Positions 36,689-47,426 of a stretch of DNA of 64,000 nt are shown one piece after another. The stretch comes from Cyathus striatus (Eukaryota > Basidiomycota > Agaricomycetes > Agaricales > Nidulariaceae). The notes under the pieces are model-generated. The model saw only the letters and a program-made list of their open reading frames with translations, was not told where the DNA came from and did not search any database. The translations under genes were made by a program, and so were the position numbers. The DNA lies in contig JAOVFP010000002.1 of NCBI GenBank assembly GCA_025738555.1, positions 558,001-622,000 on the forward strand, read 5' to 3'. Position 1 is the first letter of the stretch, and every line of letters starts with the position of its first letter.

Positions 36689-39600
36689 CTATATATCAAT
36701 ACTAATCAGATTATCTTTCACAATCTGAAGAAACTCAATGGAATCTAATGTATGGGAATGGTTCTGTCCCAATACTGCTTTCCTGCCCTCAACAACCTCT
36801 GTTAACAAACTTTCTGCTTCTGCATGTTTCCCTTGATTGAAGTATGTGAAGGCCAAATTAGCCATGCTGGTGAATACATTCGGATGTTGTGCACCAAGAA
36901 TTCTTGAAGTACTCTCCATAACCTTGCTTTCAAGATCTTCAGCTTCAGCCCACTTTCCCTGTCTCAGGTAAGTTGATGCTAAGTTAGCCATGCTGGTTAG
37001 AGTATCTTGATGTTCTGTGCCATGAATTTGAGTACTCAGCTCAAAGACTTTGAGATCCAATTGTTCAGCTTGCATCAATTTGCCTAGCTTCTGGTAGGTG
37101 ATTGCTAGGTCAGCCATTCGTTCTAGTGTAGTAGAATGCTCAATTCCAAATATTTTCTTTGTCTTCTCCACCACATAGATCTGCAACTGTTCTGCATCTA
37201 TCCACTTGCAAAGTTTCTGATATGTAGTTCCCAGGTTAGCCATGTTAGAAAGTGTATTATGATGTTCAGGACCAAGTAATCTGCATGTCAATTCCATAAC
37301 CTGAATTTGCAGCTGTTCAGCATCAGTCCATTTTTCTTGCTGCTGGTATATGAATGCCAGGTTGGCCATACTAGCAAGGGTATTGGGATGTTCAGGGCCT
37401 ATTGTTCCTGTTCTTATCTCCAAAACATGAACTAGTAATTGTTCAGCTTCCAGCCATTTGCCATAATAATGATATGTAGCTGCCAAGCTAGCCATACTAC
37501 TCAGTGTATCAGAATGATCTTTACCAAGAGTCTTAACTCGAATTTCCAGAACTTGAACATCAATAGATTCAGCTTCTTCATATTTCCCAAGCCCCTTATA
37601 TATTGAAGACAAAGTAGCCATGCTATGTAGTGTATCAGAATGTTCCAGACCAAGAATTTCTTTTCTCTTCTCTAAAACTTGAGTTCCTAACTCTTGAGCT
37701 TCTGACCAGCTTCCTTGGTCCTCATATGTTAAGGCTAAGTCTGCCATGCCAGCAAGTGTATCTAGATGTTCAGTACCAAAAACTGCAGTTCTCATTTCCA
37801 AAACCTGGATTCCTAACTCTAGTGCTTTTTTCCATTCCCCAAGAGACCTATATGTAGCAGAGAGACTATTCATGCTTATGAGTGTATCTGGATGGTCTTT
37901 ACCAAGAACTTTGATTTTCATATCCACTACCTGTTTGCCTAACTTTTCAGCTTCTGTCCATTTTCCTTCATGCTGGTATGTATCTGCTAAATTTCCCATA
38001 CTATTGAGTGTGTAATGACTTTCCATGCCTAGAATTCTGGAGCTTGTCTCTACAACCTTCTTTCCTAACTGTATAGCTTCTGTCCATTTTGACTGCTGAT
38101 TGTATGCTGTTGCTATATCAGACATGATGATAAGTGTATGTGGATACTCTGATCCAAGGACTCTGGTTCTTAACTCTAAAACCTGCAATCCAAGCTTTAA
38201 ACCATCTATTAAATTTCTTTGATTGAAGTATGCAGAAGCAAGGTTACCCATAGCAATGAGTGTATTAAAATGTTCCATTCCATATACTTGTTGGTGGGCT
38301 TCAAATATTTTCAATCTTAATTTTACATGCAGTTCATGTTTTCTATTTCTTTTTAAAATATCAGCTAGAATGCAAATAATATCATTGTAGTATATCATTT
38401 TATCAATATTTTTTTCTTGAGCTAAATTTTGTAGAATGTGAGGTAGCAGAGCACTCTGATATATATATTCTGCTGTGGATTCAGCTGAAACTGAAACTGA
38501 AGTCACTAACAATGCCCTGGCATTTTGAATCCATAACTTCTTGTCATTTGTTGTTAATCTATCTTGGCAGCACATCTGTATAAGTGGATGGAGACTATAT
38601 GTTGATTTACTTGTTGTTTTTCTTAAGAGGGAGAATGACAAAAGCAATTCAATACTCTCATTAAATAACCACTGATTCCACTCCCCATCTTCATTCATAT
38701 TAAGAAGTTCTGGATCCATTTCTGGAAGATATGTTTTTAATTTATCCTCTGCACAACAATCTAAATATAATGGATAATAGATTGTGGCCCTTTCAAACAG
38801 TTTCTCTGATATACCCTCATAATGTAGAAATGCACAAATGTTGAGTAAATGCATTGCATATTTTGCTGCAGCTGCTGTTTCCTCATCTTCTTCATCAGTT
38901 GACATGTTTAATAGTTTTTGAAATGAGATTTCCCATGTTTTATATACTGCCTTGTTGTACCCTGAAGCTCCTATAAAATTTTTATCATTCATTAACTTGG
39001 GTCTGTATTTATCATAGAGTTTTATAAAGTCTTTCATTCCACACTGAGCTTTCAGGATATAAGCCCCAGCCATATCAATAGCCAGAGGTAGCTGATGTAA
39101 TTTATTCACTATAACTTTAGCATCTTTCAAGTCCACATCAGAATTGCTATTCAATCCACTAGTTTGTAAAAGAAGTTCAATGGCAGTGGATTCACTCATT
39201 TCAGTTACTTCAACTGAATTATTATGTGTTGTAATTCGTTTCAATGCAGGATTTCTGCTTGTAATCAATATGTTTCCTTTTTTTCCAGGTGGAAGAAACT
39301 GCTCAAGTAGTTCAGGAGGTCCATTAGTATTATCAAAAATTATAAGCCACTCAGTTTTCAGGGAAGAGATCCAATATAAAACAGAAGCAATAGAGAAGGA
39401 AGATGCCAAAGTGCCAGGACTAACAGTTATTTTGTAAACATCCTTGAAGCTTTGTATCATTGTATCTTTTGATGTTGCATCAACCCAAAAGATATTAGAA
39501 TAGCTGTTAACAGTCTTTAATTTAGTGAATTATGTCATGATAAGATACACACTTCTCAGTAACATCATCCTTAAATTTTAAGCAAATCTGAGTCTTGCCA

Positions 39601-39931
39601 ATGCCACCCATACCATACAGAAGGTACATCTTCCTGTCCCAAGTTTTCTCAGAATTAATGCGCTGAAAGTGTTTATGGAGTTTCTGCAGATACATTTCTT
39701 GACCTATAAAATTCATAGTTGTGCAAGGGACCAAGTTCCATATTGGAGAAAGCGGCTCATCCTTTACTTGATTTATGACATAGCTATTCTATAAAGGTAG
39801 TGAATCTCGGTCAATATGTTAGGCTGTACGCGGCGCTGTTGGAGATGAACCTGGGTATCAATTCTTATATCAGTCATTTTGGCATTCTGGATCACAAAGT
39901 TATGAGCATTTGCAAATGATGCTGAAGACAT
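36689..39931 (-). CDS. NLR-type protein: NB-ARC domain plus 12 divergent TPRs (1043 aa)
   Basis: Exons 39931-39851, 39788-39553 and 39503-36689 join in frame (81+236+2815 nt) with introns of 62 and 49 bp. Exon 2 is exactly as long as in the neighbouring paralogue and both introns have the same phase. The N tail has AHNFVIQNAKMT. The NB-ARC part shows Walker A GMGGIGKT (86-93), IFWVDATS, WLIIFDNTN, GNILITSRNP and LPLAIDMAGAYI. The C-terminal 520 residues are twelve 42-residue TPRs (pattern NLAxTYxxxGKWxEAE...LGxEHxxTLxSMA) that differ from one another. It is expected to act as an ATP-driven switch in non-self recognition; ligand and output are unknown. ATG at 39931 is favoured by alignment to the paralogue; an upstream in-frame ATG at 39988 would add 19 residues. 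Confidence 0.9.
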
Positions 39932-40527
39932 GTTGCTGGAGTATTGCATCTTTGATGTTATCGGTTGCAAAGTCGACGGGCTGTTCAATGAGCAATAGGT
40001 AATCGAAGCGAAATAGTAGCAATTTATATCCTTCAGAGCGCACGTTTATCAGCTTGACTTTTTCTATTCTTAAAGTCTCGCAGCACCGTATACACATGGT
40101 GAATGTATACATTCGATTCCTCGAGGCCGACACATGTAATTCTGTAATTGATCAATCTATGCTTCTTACGATAACGTCGTAGATTGACATGGGAGAACTA
40201 AGTAATATGTGATGCTATTTTCGTACAGAATCATGTGAGTGACGCACCTGCACTGTCCTGTGACGATGGGTACCCAATCATACTAAGAATCTACGATTAT
40301 AGTTGACGGTAGCAAGCGATGACTTCGATGCAGTGATCTGTATCTAGAAGTTATCTAGATGTTAATTTGTCGTACCTATCCGCGCATATCCGATTCCATG
40401 TTATGCCGCTTTTTAATTGACAAGCCTACGAAGGGATAGGTATTCATATGTGTTATCGTGCTATTCCGTGGAACACCGCAACGTACTCATTCATTAACCT
40501 TACACACACGACGCTAGCACAGAAAAC
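39932..40527. other. Intergenic between NLR gene and NTF2-like gene
   Basis: No gene seen. It presumably holds divergent promoters for the minus-strand NLR gene and the plus-strand gene at 40575. Confidence 0.4.
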
Positions 40528-40538
40528 TATATATAAAG
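40528..40538 (+). promoter_or_regulatory. TATA box of the 40575 gene
   Basis: tatatataaag lies 37 bp before the ATG at 40575 and is the only such motif nearby. A close spacing to the start implies a very short leader. Confidence 0.55.
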
Positions 40539-40574
40539 GAGCACATTACCCCGTAACACTTCAACCGTACCACA

Positions 40575-41085
40575 ATGGCTCCGACACATCGTGAAATCGT
40601 CCTCGAGTTGTTCGAAACGCTGGACACTCGAGATTACTCTCACGTCCAAAGCTTTTTAACTCCAGAATTCCGCCATATCATATTACCAAAGTCTATGGGC
40701 GGATTTGGCATGCCATCTCGAAATTGGGAACAACTGCAGGTACTTCTGAAAGGGCTGGATAAAGTTATTCAAGTGTATGCTGTGGGTTTGCTTTCCTATG
40801 AACATTATGTTAGGATGTCCTGACAAACCGTTTCTGTAGTTATCTGTAGTCATGTGGATTGAGGAGGGAGATGTGTTGGTTGCCCATGTGCGTTTCGTGT
40901 TTACTTTGAGAATTGTTCATTTGTTAACATGCCTTTAGTATTACTCAAATGGGAAGCTTCAAAACGGTTCTCCCTATACGAATGAGTACATTGGCATTTT
41001 CAAGTTCAAGGATAATCAGCTAGACAGTTTTGAAGAAATGATGGACTCGAAATACATAGAGCAGGTTATTTCTGGAGAGGCGTAG
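40575..41085 (+). CDS. SnoaL/NTF2-like small protein (130 aa, 3 exons)
   Basis: Exons 40575-40772, 40840-40887 and 40939-41085 join in frame (198+48+147 nt). The order of motifs matches the 8406 gene: IVLELFETLDTRDYSHVQSF helices, LTPEFRHIILPKSMGGFGMP, then GSPYTNEYIGIFKFKDNQ and a DSKYIEQ ending. The 48-nt middle exon encodes the MWIEEGDVLVAH strand. SnoaL-like folds bind or convert small molecules in a pocket; the substrate is unknown and no signal peptide is present. It is tandem with the gene at 41599 in the same direction, so the two probably arose by local duplication. Confidence 0.8.
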
Positions 41086-41598
41086 AGAGGCGTAGGAGAT
41101 AAGAGCGAGTTTTTGACGTTTGTTACACACTTCCCTTCATCACTAGAAGCGGCGGGTCGACTATTCCTTGGACCCTGTACAAATCCCCACAAGGATCATT
41201 TTTAATATATGAAAATCTGACAAGATGAATGTCCACTGGCGCTCTCTAAACCTAAAATCTCATTTAATTCCGAAGAGTAGTTGTGTCCCAGTGTCTTAAT
41301 TTCCATCGCTGGGTCTTAACGAAGCTAATCGAAACTCTTACTTTAGTTGTTACCGTTTGTGTATACGTTCATATGCACAGTGGTCAATCATTGTTCTACG
41401 AAAAGTTTCGACAAGAGGGTAATAAAGGGAGGACCTTGTTATCTTTCGAAGGTTGCCGTCAAAGATGTTTCATTTCTCACGTTCATCTAAGTTGAAGTTG
41501 GGAGATGGTGTACAGCGGAAGCGAATAATGGAGGTTTACTTAAACTCTCAGACGCTCACCTAGGTTCCTTGCTACCTCCCCACGTCGCAGCTTCAGCA

Positions 41599-42125
41599 AT
41601 GTCCTCAGAATCCAAGCACTGGAATACCATTCTCAATCTATGGCAGATCATGGATGCTCGCAGCTACGCCCAGCTTGACGACATTATGACGGAGGACTTT
41701 ACTCTTACATTTCTCCCTGCATCTACGGGATTGCCGGTTGCGCACAGCAGAGATGAGACGAAGGGGCTCTTGGGATCTCTAGGTAGAACTATTCAGGAAT
41801 TCAAGGTGAGTTAATTTAGTAGTATTAAATCCATTTCTGATGTATACTATTAGCTCGAAGCGACTGAAATCATCGAAACGGATGATGTTATAGTTGCACG
41901 CGTGAGTCTTAGGCATTTACCTAACATAATGCTGCTAATCTGTCACTGTAGTACCGCTCGAATGGAACACTTGTTAGTGGTGGTCCGTATAAAAACGAGT
42001 ATATGGGAATCTATCGCTTTAAAGGAGACTTGCTATCCAGCGTAGAGGAGATGATGGATTCAAAATATTTGTCGGAAATCATGAGCCGTAAAAAGAATGG
42101 TGCGAAAGGTGTGGCAAACCTTTAA
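41599..42125 (+). CDS. SnoaL/NTF2-like small protein (142 aa, 3 exons)
   Basis: Exons 41599-41805, 41854-41901 and 41952-42125 join in frame (207+48+174 nt). It has the same fold pattern as its neighbour: ILNLWQIMDARSYAQLDDIM, TEDFTLTFLP, a 48-nt middle exon (LEATEIIETDDVIVAR), then GGPYKNEYMGIYRFKGD and DSKYLSEIM. It ends in a short basic tail (SRKKNGAKG) absent from the two paralogues. The GGFG loop of the other two copies is replaced here, so the pocket may differ. An ATG-less frame continues upstream; the ATG at 41599 is the first and aligns with the paralogues. Confidence 0.8.
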
Positions 42126-43650
42126 ATGGTATACCATCTAATAATGTAGTAGTAGATAACTGATATGACAATCCCCCTAAAACTAATGACGAACTTATTC
42201 CTTCAATATAACATGAGGTACTCTTCCAAGAGTGCACATAAGTGATGCAATAGCGTTGAACAGATACGTACTATCGCTACCCCTGAGAATATAAATCTCT
42301 GAGTGATTATAAAAATGGAATTACAGACACAATTCCACGCGGATCACTATGAAACTTGGCACGGTTTTCAGGCAGCATGTGAATATTATTATTCTTAATT
42401 TATAGAATGAAATGTGGTAGCTACATGTAAAATGACGACAAAATTTCATGAAATCTGGGAAAAAGCCAGACTGGAAGCCAGATCGGGCTAAATCGTTTGC
42501 ACACACAGACACAAAATTTTTATAGGTACATTGTATGGACTTTGGCAACACATTTGTAAGCAATTATGATGCTAGCTATCTTCAATGGAAATGAAATAAA
42601 AGAAGAAGAGACAGGATGGTTTGAAGCGTGACAAGCGTGATTATTTCAAGCTCCGCCTGAACGCATCTAAATCAAGCCAGCCTGGCAAAACGAGTAACGC
42701 GACGAAGCACTACCTCGATTTGCAGGACTCAATAGACGTGCTACTGGACATGTGGCAGCCTCATCACGCAACAACCAAGATCAACATACATCCCCAACTG
42801 CGCCAACAGATCAACCTCCCACTCTAATCCCTTCACATCCTGCTCCTGTATACTCACACCCATCACCACCTGTCCTTGCAGAACCGTCACGCCTTATTTA
42901 CCTACTCAGCAACATCACTATCACGAGTCTCATTACTACCAAATACCATCGCATAATTATCCTAGTAGTAGCAGTAGTCACTATTACCATCCTACACGTC
43001 CCCCACATTGAAATTAAAAGATGAATACGAGCAACCTGAGCAACCTGAGTGACTTGAGCGTTGCCTGAGCGACTTGCGAGCGATACAGAGCGAAAGATCT
43101 TGGCGGGTGCCAGTGTACCTTTAATTCGGCAGCTGTGACATGCTCGTTACTCAATTATAAACACCCAGGATTTAAGAATCCCTGCGACCTGGAGGCATCC
43201 TCAAGATAATATTCCTCAAATATCCTCGAAATAAATACACAGTCGTTTAGATGAGTGAGTTCCCAACGTGTCTGAAAAATCCAAAGAGGATTGGAGGATG
43301 GGAAGGTATGTAAAATTGTACGGGAATGAAAATCCTATAATCTCTGGGGTAGCGATAGTATTGGTACACAATTTCGAGAATGCCGAATAAATACAGCCTA
43401 GCAACTAATGAATTTATGCCCAGACCTTGGGATGCTAGCTCGTCGATCACTTGCAACATGCGTCGGCTTAAGTCGGCCCCTGTTAGGTCATCCGTTCGTC
43501 CGTATGACCTGATCGTTAAAACAATAGAAACCGACATGCACTTGTACGGACTTGCACGGATTATATAATGGTATACGGCAATGTGTAAAGCTTTTAAAGC
43601 GGGGCATACGTCCAAGACGATAGACCTGAAGAAATTGTACTGATGTAATT
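42126..43650. other. Intergenic with no confident gene
   Basis: Short frames at 42621-43024 (plus) and 43247-43615 (minus) overlap in several phases. A run of tagcgacttg / cttgagcg short repeats lies at 43030-43085. Nothing is supported as coding. Confidence 0.4.
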
Positions 43651-44040
43651 GTGCAGACTCGAAGTCTTCTTGGACTAAAGGTAAAGAAATTGCCAGCTCT
43701 TTTTATAGCCCAGTTCGAGTCCCTAGTAGAACGCAATAAGCCGCCGGCCTTTTGGAGAACAGAAAATCCAGAAGAGCCCGTGTCAATCACACACGTCCAC
43801 GTCAAACTGAAGCCTGTGGTACCAGATGATTTTGAGTCTGCTGACCACCACTGCCAGTATACGGAACATGGACGGTGTGAGAACGGTAAGAATCTGGGGT
43901 ATAGGAAACTGAAAAATTGTGTTGTTGTATTGCGTCATTCGTGCACACGGCTACATGTCTGCTCGACAGCTGTTGTGAATCCGTGTGGGGTGTTCGAGAC
44001 TTGCCATACTGGTACTGTAGGCCCTCCCAACGCCATATAA
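43651..44040 (+). CDS. Uncharacterised ORF (about 129 codons), possible exon
   Basis: An open frame encodes a soluble, His- and Cys-containing segment (for example VSITHVHVKLKPVVPDDFES, then five Cys in the last 50 residues). No domain is recognised. The annotated start is GTG and a splice acceptor could precede the coding part, so this may be an exon of a larger or decayed gene. Overlapping frames on the other strand look less protein-like. Confidence 0.3.
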   Translation: MQTRSLLGLKVKKLPALFIAQFESLVERNKPPAFWRTENPEEPVSITHVHVKLKPVVPDDFESADHHCQYTEHGRCENGKNLGYRKLKNCVVVLRHSCTRLHVCSTAVVNPCGVFETCHTGTVGPPNAI

Positions 44041-44548
44041 ACTAGACGTCAGGAATATCGCGTCATTAATGGGTCCACTGGCATGCGCAGCCTTGTGATG
44101 CTAATAACCCCAGAACCCGAATGATGACTGATGTAAATTAAATGCTGCACTTTGGCCTAGTATTGCGCCATAGTAGTAATCAATAGCGGGAGAAGTACTG
44201 CGTGCCTATGATTTATACTATTCTGTCCTCCGTGATACCTATAATGGCGAAAATAAATGAACATGATAGGTTATAAAGCGGGGAACTTGAAGGCACGGGT
44301 GATGGATACAGCGCACCGACATGATACATGAGAAAAGATGTGAAGGTGCATAAGGGCTGATGAGAGCGTACTTATAAACTTCGGCCTCAGTGATGTCGAA
44401 AGCTATACAATCTGGTCGATAGTGAGAACTTCAATTGTATAGTGGACAAACGATTCAGTAGCTATTCATATCGAGGTACCACCCTCCTTCCTCTGTGAAG
44501 AACGTTCGAAAAATAATGAATTTCAAAATCAAAATGGAATTTAAAAAC
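44041..44548. other. Intergenic, no gene seen
   Basis: The phrase gatggatacagcgcac near 44303 recurs (gatagatacagcgcac) near 45051, a short dispersed repeat. Confidence 0.35.
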
Positions 44549-45573
44549 TTACGACATTCCCAGAAATAACACACGGGAGGGAGTCTTATGACCAGCAACG
44601 CAGTCAAAGAAGCACCGGGAACAGAAATCAACATTTACTCCGGAATTCAGAAGGAAATTTTGACAAGCCGGAGGCGTCATATGATAATTTCTTGCACCAC
44701 CGCGTTGCTGTATGAACTTCTGAAGCGGCGGTTTATAGGATAGATCAGCGCTTCCTGAGATGCGACAGAACGGATAACGCCGAAATCTAATCATAGAGTA
44801 GGCGAAGGCGTCTCCAGTGGATTGAAGATTCTATTATGGCGACATAGTATGATGCTTCATATTAATATCCTCCAGTAGGTGTGAGGTAAATGCGATAGTC
44901 TCTTAGACCGTATAACTCCGCCCTCCAGAGGCACATCAAATGGCATTCTCACCAACAACGGGAGAAATTTTTCGAAGGCAATGCTTGCAAGTTGCCAATC
45001 TGTTGAACTAAAATAGTAGAACAGTTGAAAAAAGTGGGAAATAAGCGCGTGATAGATACAGCGCACGTTTATCCCGTATCTCGAGAAGGACTACGGAAAC
45101 TTACGAAAGGAAGTAAAGCTGGGAAATATGGATTCGAGCTCGGTAATAATCTTGACATAAAGCAATATTTCTGATTGGTTTACTATAGTCTATAGTTAGC
45201 AGCTAGAATGTCCACGTAAGTCCAATCTCCCCCATCACCCATTAATTCATATCCAGGCACCACACGCTATCCCTCTTTCTGTTTTCAAATGAATTTGATA
45301 ATCAAAATCGATTAACCTATGGAACCATTAGATACACGACGAAGGTCGCATGACCTGCCTACATTAGCCTATATCAGAGAATATCAGGCAGAAAAGAGTC
45401 AGAGAAGTCGGGAAAGAGGGTGCAGCGTCAAGAAGCGAGTCAAACCTCTTGGAATACACTCGGAAAGGAAAATGCATTCATCCCGGGAAATGAGAAGGAA
45501 AGGTAAGGGATGCCGAAGGTGTCATATGATGCCTATGGTACTCCACAGCTCGATGTTTGAGGTTAAAGGCTAA
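44549..45573 (-). pseudogene. Two related minus-strand remnants of an unknown gene family
   Basis: Minus-strand frames at 44794-44549 (HMTPPACQNFLLNSGVNVDF) and about 45573-45430 (HHMTPSASLTFPSHFPG...) are recognisably similar. A frame between them (45066-44857, DWQLASIAFEKFLPLLVRMP) may belong to the same unit. Frames are interrupted and I do not recognise the family. Confidence 0.4.
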
Positions 45574-47426
45574 AGATCGGCAGAAATGCCATCTTGAATC
45601 ACTTCTGTAGGAGAATAGCACAGAGAAAGATGGATATGTGCTATTAAGGAGCTGTGTCCGAAATCCAGACTCTAGACGATGTATTAGAAAAGATAGACAT
45701 TGATAAAGATGTGAGAACCACAACACGAAAGCTCGTATCAATATGCACAGCGCGGCATCTGGCACTGGCAGTGCAAAGGCCGAATCGCGTCATACGATAC
45801 ATCAATGCTCCCATCCGCCTCTTCGCACCCGCCGAGGCAAGGTATTAAAGACGAAGTGGCATCGATCCCGTACTTGGACAATCAAGGCGTAGATTATTGG
45901 AGCCAATCTAGTGTTATAGTGAATGGAATTCGAATCATACATGACGCGATGCTCCTCCCAGACGCCGAGGTAAGGCATAGATAATTTCAAGTGACATCGA
46001 TCCTGCAAAGACCAAGGATCGACATCACGCGCACGACAAGGAACGAAATTAACCAGTAATGAAGACAACTAGGACAGGGATTATCATCTTCTCCACACCC
46101 GCAGTAGGAGGCACGTACCGCCCCAGTTCCCCCCAAACCAAAAATAAATGTCAAATTGGAATGGAGAGAGATCCGTCCGCGCCATCAAATGTCACCGAAA
46201 ACATACCCAGAGATAGACATAACCGTACAGGACTCGTAAGGGCCGAAGGACCCAAGTGCGCACGGACTAGCCAGTACAAGCAGGTGGACACGGGACACGG
46301 GACATGGTATCATGTGCCCATGCATGCTCCCTCGCTGAATTTCAATATGAAATGTCGTTGATGTTGCGGGTAGGATAGGGTGGATGGGTCATGAAACGAA
46401 TGAGATTCCGGAGTGTGAGGGATACGGTGGTTGACGGTGACGGGGACAGGGATGCGGAGAACGTAGAATGGAAAAGTGCGGGTGTAACGGAGGATGTTCC
46501 GAAGAATATGGATGCATGGAGACTGAGTCCGGAGGCAGAAACATACCTCTGAACCGTAAAAAACAGAATGCTGTTAGCGGAAGGTGAAAGACAAAAGAAA
46601 AAAGACGAGATCCATAGATCGAATACAGAGTACAGAGTATACAGTGCGCACGGATCCAGGGAACACCTGGCGCATGATCACGCCATCCTACACCCATCCT
46701 CCGTAGCCCGTCCACGTCCAGGGATCATACATAATAGCAAAATTTCATAGTAGAATTACGTCCTACAGGGTCCGCATCACCCAAAAAATCAACGTGCTGT
46801 GAGATACACATGAACACGTTCGTCGGACTAGGCAACCGTGTGTGTGCACCGTTCCAGGGCAGTGGATCCACGAAAGGGCAGGAAGGCAGGCAGGCAGGAG
46901 GACAAGCAAGACCAAGTAAACAAGTCCAAGTAAATAAAAAGTTCGGGAGGGATGCATTGTATTGCAAATTGCACCATTTCGGATTCAGATTCGGATTCGG
47001 ATTTTGAATGTGCGACCTGACTGGTCTTGGATATAAACTCCCCCCCTCCCTGCTGTGGAAGTGTATGCCCTTTCCTTTGTAACGTTTAGCTTTTTGCCAA
47101 TATCCGTCGTCAGCGCTAGCCAATAGTCGATAGCCAGCACCCAGCAAGCAAGCCTAGAGATCCATAGTTGGTGCTTTTGTGTACCCTAGCCAAGCCAAGA
47201 TAGTAGCTAGCGGTGCAGTGGACTCCTGAGATCGGGTTAACCATCGACCGACAAGCATTCCATCGTCAACACTTTCAATATACCACTCTCGCGCTCTTAC
47301 ACCACCCTCAACACCACTACCCTCAACACCAACACCCAACTCTACCCACCGCCCCACCAACGCCTCACCACCCGACACTACCCACCACCCCCACCAACCC
47401 AATCGAGCACAAAACCCAAAAGCAAA
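45574..47426. other. Intergenic with local duplications; 5' leader of the DUF3602 gene at its end
   Basis: A module (cgaggcaaggtattaa ... gtggcatcgatcccg) near 45835 is repeated in diverged form near 45965. Short runs occur at 46280-46300 (cacgggacac) and 46980-47005 (attcggattc). From 47270 to 47426 the plus strand is C/A-rich with almost no G, typical of a fungal 5' untranslated leader. Confidence 0.45.

Noticed and set aside
43695..43730. tRNA-like B box (gttcgagtcc)
   Set aside because: No A box or cloverleaf pairing could be built around it, and it lies in an open reading frame.
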